In this document: positions 33,344 through 38,108 of the stretch, one piece after another
How positions within the stretch are numbered: position 1 is the stretch's first letter
Layout: every line of letters starts with the position of its first letter
Assembly: GCA_001567305.1 (NCBI GenBank)
Contig: JYPD01000027.1
Coordinates: 1-38,108 of the forward strand
Direction: 5' to 3'
DNA: 38,108 nucleotides
DNA from: a candidate division WS6 bacterium OLB21
GTDB lineage: Bacteria > Patescibacteriota > Dojkabacteria > B142 > OLB20
Notes under the pieces: model-generated
Seen by the model: only the letters and a program-made list of their open reading frames with translations
Database searches by the model: none
What the model was told of the DNA's origin: nothing
Translations under genes and position numbers: made by a program

Positions 33344-34061
33344 TGACATTCTAGAAAAACTAAATACTTTACAAACGAAGATAAAGGTCAATTTTAGGAA
33401 TCCTGAACTTCTTAAACAAGCCCTAACCCACAGATCCTTCATAAACGAAGTCAGAGAAGCGAAGCCGCACCACAACGAGAAGTTGGAATTCCTCGGCGAT
33501 GCGGTTTTAGAACTACTTGTTACGCAAAAGTTATATGATGAGTATCCAGAAAGATCAGAAGGAGAACTAACAAGTTTTCGCGCCGCCACAGTAAAAACTG
33601 AAAGCCTGGCAGAATCTGCAGCAGAAATTTCATTAGGAGAATATATCTTCATGAGCAGAGGAGAAGAATCAACAGGAGGAAGAAGAAGACCGTACATTCT
33701 GGCCAACACATTTGAGGCACTGATCGGAGCCATATATCTTGATTTAGGATTATCCACAGCCAATAATTTCTTAGAAGAGTTTCTGTTCAAAAAAATACCT
33801 ACAATAGTAGAACAAAGATTAGATATCGATAATAAATCTAGATTACAAGAAATATCGCAAGACCAATTAAATATCACTCCTGTTTATGAATTTGTCTCAG
33901 CTGTGGGACCAGATCACAATAAGACATTTACCATGGCGGTATACATAAACGGAAAGAAATTTGGGGTAGGAAAGGGAAAGAGTAAACAAGAAGCAGAACA
34001 ACAGGCGGCGAATGATGCGGTAAATAACTGGGAATCCTTAATTAAAGACTATCAGAATTAA
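33327..34061 (+). CDS. rnc: Ribonuclease III
   Basis: About 244 residues. Cleaves double-stranded RNA in rRNA maturation and mRNA control. The catalytic domain has the signature HNEKLEFLGDAVLELLV with the metal-binding Glu and Asp, and the second acidic cluster in NTFEALIGAIYLDLG. The C-terminal dsRNA-binding domain runs from KSRLQEISQDQL to KQEAEQQAANDAVNNW. The start is GTG 33327 or TTG 33315; both lie inside nusB, so translation is coupled. Confidence 0.96.
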   Translation: MILGSDDILEKLNTLQTKIKVNFRNPELLKQALTHRSFINEVREAKPHHNEKLEFLGDAVLELLVTQKLYDEYPERSEGELTSFRAATVKTESLAESAAEISLGEYIFMSRGEESTGGRRRPYILANTFEALIGAIYLDLGLSTANNFLEEFLFKKIPTIVEQRLDIDNKSRLQEISQDQLNITPVYEFVSAVGPDHNKTFTMAVYINGKKFGVGKGKSKQEAEQQAANDAVNNWESLIKDYQN

Positions 34062-34086
34062 CTTTTTTACTGAAATCTGCTACAAT
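34058..34086 (+). promoter_or_regulatory. Promoter for rpsP-khpA
   Basis: TTAACT (34058-34063), 17-base spacer, TACAAT (34081-34086). The leader of 32 bases shares the CARTCCGTTA block and TTGTATTAT with the rpmF leader, at nearly the same distances from the ATG. Confidence 0.55.
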
Positions 34087-34118
34087 CAGTCCGTTATTTC
34101 AATTTGTATTATATTGGT

Positions 34119-34436
34119 ATGGTAAAACTAAGACTCACAAGAACTGGTAAAAAACACGCTCCTTCGTATAGAGTTGTTGCTATTCAAGCAAGAACAAAAA
34201 GAGAAGGTATGGCTCTAGAAGTCCTCGGACATTACAATCCTAGGTCTAATCCTTCTGTTATCGAGATCGATGCAGAAAGGGTAAAATTCTGGTTAAATCA
34301 AGGGGCACAGCCATCAGACACAGTAAAGAATCTGTTGGTAAAAAAGGGAATAATCGAAGCTTCAAAAGAAAAGAAGCAGTTCACAAAGCAACCTGGTACC
34401 AAAAACGCAGAGCGCAAAGCTAAAAAAAGTAAATAA
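34119..34436 (+). CDS. rpsP: 30S ribosomal protein S16
   Basis: 105 residues starting MVKLRLTRTGKKHAPSYRVV, with the diagnostic LGHYNPRSNP and VKFWLNQGAQPSDTVKNLL. A ~25-residue basic tail (KQFTKQPGTKNAERKAKKSK) follows the core. A longer start at 34104 (MYYIG) is possible, but the family begins at MVK. Followed by a KH-domain gene, the conserved rpsP-khpA order. Confidence 0.97.
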   Translation: MVKLRLTRTGKKHAPSYRVVAIQARTKREGMALEVLGHYNPRSNPSVIEIDAERVKFWLNQGAQPSDTVKNLLVKKGIIEASKEKKQFTKQPGTKNAERKAKKSK

Positions 34437-34453
34437 TATCTGTTAATCAATAC

Positions 34454-34687
34454 ATGAAAGAAGTTCTCCATTATATTCTTGCCAATATATTAGGTAATCC
34501 TGAAGCTCTCAGCATAGACCAGCAAGTTGAAGAAGATGGAACCATTGTCTTTGTTCTAAACATGGACGATGCAGATAAAGGGTTAGTTATCGGTAAAGGC
34601 GGAATGAATATTAAGTCGATTCGCAACATTATCTCAATAATTGCCAGAAGAGAGAATAAGAAAGTCTATATCAAGATTACTGATTAA
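34454..34687 (+). CDS. khpA: KH-domain RNA-binding protein KhpA
   Basis: 77 residues, a single KH domain with the binding loop VIGKGGMNIKSIRNIISII. KhpA (YlqC) binds RNA with KhpB and in Firmicutes affects cell elongation and ribosome biogenesis; it commonly follows rpsP as here. Its last 11 bases overlap the end of pilO on the opposite strand. Confidence 0.93.
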   Translation: MKEVLHYILANILGNPEALSIDQQVEEDGTIVFVLNMDDADKGLVIGKGGMNIKSIRNIISIIARRENKKVYIKITD

Positions 34688-35511
34688 TATCCGTAATTTC
34701 ATCACTACTTTCGACCTCCGAAACGCCTCCTAAAAATCTGTTTTGAAGAAAATCAACAACAACCTTACTTGGGATTACCTGCTCAGAAACGCTATTGTAT
34801 GCTTGTATAGGGTCGAATGTATCACTGGTAAAAAACTGGTATTTGACTAAATTCATTTGGGCTGACCAAGACTCAAAACCTTCTTCTGTTTCCAACCTTC
34901 TGAGATTTAGTTCGTTAACAAAAAAAATCTTCTCCTAGATAGAGGCTGGATAAGAACCTTCTAAATCCATCAATCTGACCACTTAAAGTAAACTCTGAAG
35001 GGATTCTTACTAAGAATAGCCCCGGAGCAATAGACTCTGTATTATCCGAATCTTGTTCGATTAAGACTTCTCCAAGAACTGCCGAGTCAAGTTTAACCGA
35101 CTGGTTTGCCGCCGTGTCTATGACTCTTTGTCTGAAGGTTACAACCTGAGACTGACTTGTTGGTACTATCTCGTTTATTTTAGCTAGAAGCACATCTCTT
35201 TGTGCCTGCTGTGCAGCCAAATTAGCCAATCTAGTTAACCTTTGCGACAACTTGGTATCTTTCTCTCGAAGAATATTGATTTCATCAATCTTGTAGAATA
35301 CAGCCGAAATGTTTGGAAGAACCGTACCGACAACGATCAACAAAAATAAAAGAAAGCTTATTAAGGGTAGGGCATAGAATCTAACAGATTTCCATGTCTC
35401 CGCCCAATCAATTCGTGAGGCATCTTCATCGAAGCTAATCTCGACAAATTCGGTCTGCAGTTCACTATTGCTAGAATTTATTGAATTTTGTTCAGATTCA
35501 TTTGCTGTCAT
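34677..35511 (-). CDS. pilO: Type IV pilus assembly protein PilO, T-run frameshift
   Basis: About 277 residues once two frames are joined. Acidic cytoplasmic N-terminus, one membrane helix (FYALPLISFLLFLLIVVGTVL), a coiled coil (EINILREKDTKLSQRLTRLA) and a ferredoxin-like periplasmic domain (GLFLVRIPSEFTLSGQIDGF). The written frame stops just after LGEDFF; on this strand a run of eight T (plus-strand A run 34920-34927) with one T removed continues as VNELNLRRLETEEGFESW and ends in SSDEITDINQ. PilO pairs with PilN in the inner-membrane alignment platform of the pilus or competence machine. Third gene of pilMNO, convergent with khpA. Confidence 0.82.
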
Positions 35512-35517
35512 GCGTGC

Positions 35518-36121
35518 TTATAAATCTTGACTAATATCTGTCTCTACGAAATTAAACCTGATCCTTCCAGAAATCTCTCTTGCTTGATCTAGAAGAGTTG
35601 GATTCTGATTAGCTACAACCATAGAAACACTTGAAACATAAACATCTTTTATGCTTTCGTTAGAAGTAAATCTTCGAGCGACCCTACTAAATGTAAACAG
35701 ATCAGGGGTTCTGATCGTTACATTAAAAGTTCCATCTCTCTCTCTACCATAACCATCAATGACAATTCCTTGCTCAGGAAAAGGAAATATTTCCTCTTTT
35801 AACTGAAACAATCTGTCTGGGTTAATATCAAGTTGGACGACACTTTCAAGTGCCTGTGTTTTCTTTACTAGCTCACCGTTCTGACGAAGAATTGCAGAAT
35901 ATTCAGATTCAATCCTTTTCTCCTTTTTATCGATTGCGTCTTGCCAGTTTGCTTTTACTCTGTCGACAACAAGTCCATTAAACAAAATCAATGCTAACCA
36001 CATGCACACTGCAAACAGAGGAAGGATTCCAGTATAAATGGCACTTTGATCTCTTTCTTCTTCTTTCTGAACTTCTTTCTTTAGTTTTCTTTGGAAGAAG
36101 ATTGAATGTAAATGACTTCAT
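35518..36121 (-). CDS. pilN: Type IV pilus assembly protein PilN, N-terminal frameshift
   Basis: About 200 residues after correction. ATG 36121 gives MKSFTFNLLPKK, the typical PilN N-terminus that binds PilM (INLLP-type motif). The frame then shifts; removing one base, most simply from the four-A run (minus strand of 36085-36088), continues through KKEVQKEEERDQSAIYTGIL into the membrane helix LPLFAVCMWLALILFNGLVV. A coiled coil (KKEKRIESEYSAILRQNGEL) and a periplasmic domain (GTFNVTIRTPDLFTFSRVAR) follow. Starts 2 bases after the pilM stop. As written, a GTG start at 36009 would lose the PilM-binding motif. Confidence 0.82.
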
Positions 36122-36123
36122 AT

Positions 36124-37163
36124 TTATTGATTCTTAAGTGCTAGGCCGACACTAACAGAGAAGCCCACGGTTGATAATTGTGATACTTCATTAGCGATCC
36201 TGCCTGAGATCTTTAATCCAGCAATTGGATCTGTAACCTCTGCTGTAATTCCCAGATTTGTAGTCAAGAATTCTGATAGCCCTGGTAGTTTAGCGCCATC
36301 ACCTACAATATAAATTTGTCGAGGAGAGCTTTCTTGCAGATGTGCTCGAAAGTAGTTGAGAGTCTTATTAATCTCGTTGATAATAATCTGCATTACAGGG
36401 GTAAGGGACTGCAGAATTTTACCTTCGGCAACATTCGCTTGTATACCATAGGTTCTTTTATACTGCTCTGCCTGTGAATATTCTAGATTGAAATCAGAAG
36501 CGATAGCTTTTGTTAAGGCATCAGAACCTGTTCCCAAGCTTTGAGAGAAGATTGGATACTGACCTTTGATCACGCTTAAATCAGTACCTCCAGAACCAAA
36601 ATCTATAACAAGAATACTGTCTTGTCCAGGTCTATTAAAGGTTAAGGCCCTTGCTGTGGCCATTGTTTCTGTCTCAAGGGCGATCAGTTCCAAGCCTGCC
36701 AAAGAGAGAATATCCATGTACTTGGCTACAATATTTTTGGGGGCCGCCACCAGCAAAGCTTGAATTAAATCTCTACCTTCGACATTCTTTTTGCTATGGG
36801 AATATAATCCAACTGCACTTCGTTTGGTGGAATAGGAAGGTACTGCTTGGCTTCATAAAAAAGTGATTGTTCAAGTTGATCTTCAGGTAAATCTGGGAGA
36901 AGAATCAGCCGAGTAAATATTGAAGCTTCTGGCATAGCAGCAACTACATATTTTGTCTCGATCTTGGCAGCTTCTCGGGCTTGTTTAATCTTTTCTACAA
37001 GTTGTTTTTTTGTATTATCATCTTGTACACCAGCCATTCCCAATGGGGTATCAATGCTTCCTATAGAGACTAGTTCGGCATCGCTAACGCCTTTAACTTT
37101 AGCTTGCGCAATCTTGATTGTATGATTTCCAATATCCAGTCCAAAAAATTCAGGCAGATTCAT
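36124..37163 (-). CDS. pilM: Type IV pilus assembly ATPase-fold protein PilM, frameshift
   Basis: About 346 residues after joining two frames. Actin-like fold: MNLPEFFGLDIGNHTIKIAQ (phosphate 1 loop), YVVAAMPEASIFTRLILLPD, then after the join SILVIDFGSGGTDLSVIKG (phosphate 2) and QIYIVGDGAKLPGLSEFL (adenosine motif). The break is at a short A run (minus strand of 36788-36792): one added A turns IAKRMSKVEI-stop into IAKKNVEGRDLIQALLVAAP. PilM sits in the cytoplasm and binds the N-terminus of PilN. The start ATG 37163 matches the family; an open frame up to 37217 is not conserved in type. Confidence 0.88.
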
Positions 37164-37188
37164 GAGCAGTTTATTAACTTCATAACTA

Positions 37189-37217
37189 ATAATAAGTACA
37201 GTCAGAATATTTCGCAA
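37189..37217 (-). promoter_or_regulatory. Promoter for pilMNO
   Basis: On the minus strand TTGCGA (37217-37212), 17-base spacer, TATTAT (37194-37189), 25 bases before the pilM ATG. It is back to back with the promoter of the gene at 37283. Confidence 0.5.
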
Positions 37218-37248
37218 GTTTATTCAAACTTATTATCATGGTATTAAC

Positions 37249-37277
37249 TTGCAAGCTTGCTAACAATCGACAATAAT
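37249..37277 (+). promoter_or_regulatory. Promoter for the envelope gene at 37283
   Basis: TTGCAA (37249-37254), 17-base spacer, AATAAT (37272-37277). The ATG is 5 bases after the -10, so the message should be leaderless. Its -35 and that of pilMNO form an inverted repeat GCAAGTT/AACTTGC (37214-37220, 37246-37252). Confidence 0.5.
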
Positions 37278-37282
37278 GTGTT

Positions 37283-37867
37283 ATGCGAAATCAATCTGCT
37301 CCAATAATTGCATTTGTCCTAAGCCTAATACTTGCGATTTACGCAGTTACGAGCTACATAATTGCTCTCGAAAACCAGAACCTGGCCGACAGAATAGCAG
37401 GAGATAATAACAACTCTAGTGAAAAGCTGATTAATTCGAATGCGGAAGAATCTGTCTTTTATCATTCTCTCTCAGGTAAAGTCATCTCGATTTCCAGCAA
37501 CTCAGATTTGCTTTCCAAGAGTTCCGACCCGGATAAAATAGACCAAGCAGAAGCCATCTTCACTGATCTTACAATTGAATCAGAAGATGGTTTAGAGACA
37601 ATAAAAGTTGAAAAGAATAATCCAGATAGTTTAGGGAACCTGTACATAATCGATTGTGCTCAAGTCGAAAAAGAGAATTGTGAATTTTCAGAGCAAATTA
37701 TTAATGCCAGTGAACAAACTCTTGTCGAAATGCGTCTTGGTGTTTTCCCTGGTATCAGGTTAGCATCCGTAGACGAACTCAAAATCGGAGAACATCTATT
37801 AGTTATTGTTTCAAGAAAAGAAACCCTAAATATGAACGATTACAAATTCATAATTAAAAGATCATGA
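37283..37867 (+). CDS. Membrane-anchored envelope protein, unknown function
   Basis: 194 residues. An uncleaved signal-anchor type N-terminus (APIIAFVLSLILAIYAVTSYII) is followed by an Asn/Ser-rich stretch and a globular domain (FYHSLSGKVISISSNSDLLS, KIDQAEAIFTDLTIESEDG, GNLYIIDCAQVEKENCEF, KIGEHLLVIVSRKETLNM). The strand pattern and a Cys pair (CAQVEKENC) suggest an extracytoplasmic beta-barrel-like domain with a disulphide. The family is not recognised. Divergent from pilMNO and overlapping the next gene by 4 bases (ATGA), so a pilus or envelope role is possible from context only. Confidence 0.75.
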   Translation: MRNQSAPIIAFVLSLILAIYAVTSYIIALENQNLADRIAGDNNNSSEKLINSNAEESVFYHSLSGKVISISSNSDLLSKSSDPDKIDQAEAIFTDLTIESEDGLETIKVEKNNPDSLGNLYIIDCAQVEKENCEFSEQIINASEQTLVEMRLGVFPGIRLASVDELKIGEHLLVIVSRKETLNMNDYKFIIKRS

Positions 37868-38108
37868 ACAAACTATTTCTGTTGATAACACTAATTCTAA
37901 CGGTTTTTTCCGTAGCAGTATTAGTCTATACGAGACAATTAGTTTTTAACACCGACTCAGAACCAAAAGTTAATGCAGACTTTTGCTTAAGTAGTATTCC
38001 AGAAAGCTGTATCGCGAAATATTCCAGCAAGGGAATTATTAGAAACGACAAGTTAGTTATTAATAATCAAGAACTCACAATCAGCTCAACAGAAAACCCT
38101 TTTCTTGG
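37864..38108 (+). CDS. Exported or membrane-anchored protein, 3'-partial
   Basis: Starts MNKLFLLITLILTVFSVAVL, a hydrophobic export/anchor segment, followed by a polar region with two Cys (ADFCLSSIPESCIAKYSSKG). The open frame runs off the window after 81 codons. It is translationally coupled to the preceding envelope gene by an ATGA overlap. Function unknown. Confidence 0.6.
   Translation, partial: MNKLFLLITLILTVFSVAVLVYTRQLVFNTDSEPKVNADFCLSSIPESCIAKYSSKGIIRNDKLVINNQELTISSTENPFL

Noticed and set aside
33311-33877. 188-codon open frame on the minus strand
   Set aside because: Antisense to rnc, whose catalytic and dsRNA-binding motifs are clear.

Overview
The window looks like a chromosomal segment of a Patescibacteria (CPR) bacterium. 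It is AT-rich and densely packed, with many 1-14 base gene overlaps, few Shine-Dalgarno sequences and several TTG/GTG starts. It also has the streamlined CPR-style gene set: translation factors, ribosomal proteins, tRNA synthetases, a type IV pilus pilMNO set, WxL-like secreted proteins and a very large fibrous surface protein. TGA is used as a normal stop (for example at 13271-13273, 15279-15281 and 30840-30842), so I see no sign of the recoded SR1/Gracilibacteria code. The exact lineage cannot be named from sequence alone.

Layout. 1-5783 (+) is a translation operon: a threonyl-tRNA synthetase-like gene entering from the left, then infC, rpmI, rplT, pheS and pheT. 5794-13825 (-) holds a class A penicillin-binding protein, then an operon of three unrecognised proteins and two tandem M20 peptidases. 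That operon is preceded by a promoter and a leader with three mutually complementary segments ending in an intrinsic terminator, which looks like an attenuator. 14178-18549 (+) has tRNA-Ser(UGA), a multi-pass membrane protein, a MazG-like pyrophosphohydrolase, a soluble histidine kinase, a stand-alone receiver and a very divergent RelA/SpoT-like protein. 18649-26537 (+) is a four-gene secretion and surface cluster ending in a terminator. 26773-34687 (+) is housekeeping: a B3/4-domain/TyrRS fusion, a small membrane peptide, recG, uppP, a SpoU methyltransferase, rsmD, rpmF, nusB, rnc, rpsP and khpA. 34677-37163 (-) is pilO, pilN and pilM. 37283-38108 (+) holds two envelope proteins, the last cut by the window edge.

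At least seven conserved genes (thrS-like, pheT, the 14.3 kb membrane protein, the SpoU methyltransferase, pilO, pilN, pilM) are interrupted by single-base length changes in short A/T homopolymers. In each, shifting the frame by one base restores the family sequence. I annotate them as single genes with a frameshift. Either the assembly has homopolymer errors, or the genes are decaying, or they are rescued by slippage; reads would decide.

The most interesting items are: a ThrRS-like protein lacking most catalytic and zinc residues; an infC with no canonical start codon that reads in frame into rpmI; the attenuator-like leader at 13842-13993; a divergent alarmone-synthetase-like protein beside a two-component pair and a MazG-like enzyme; a B3/4 editing domain fused to TyrRS; and a near-identical promoter/leader shared by rpmF and rpsP.
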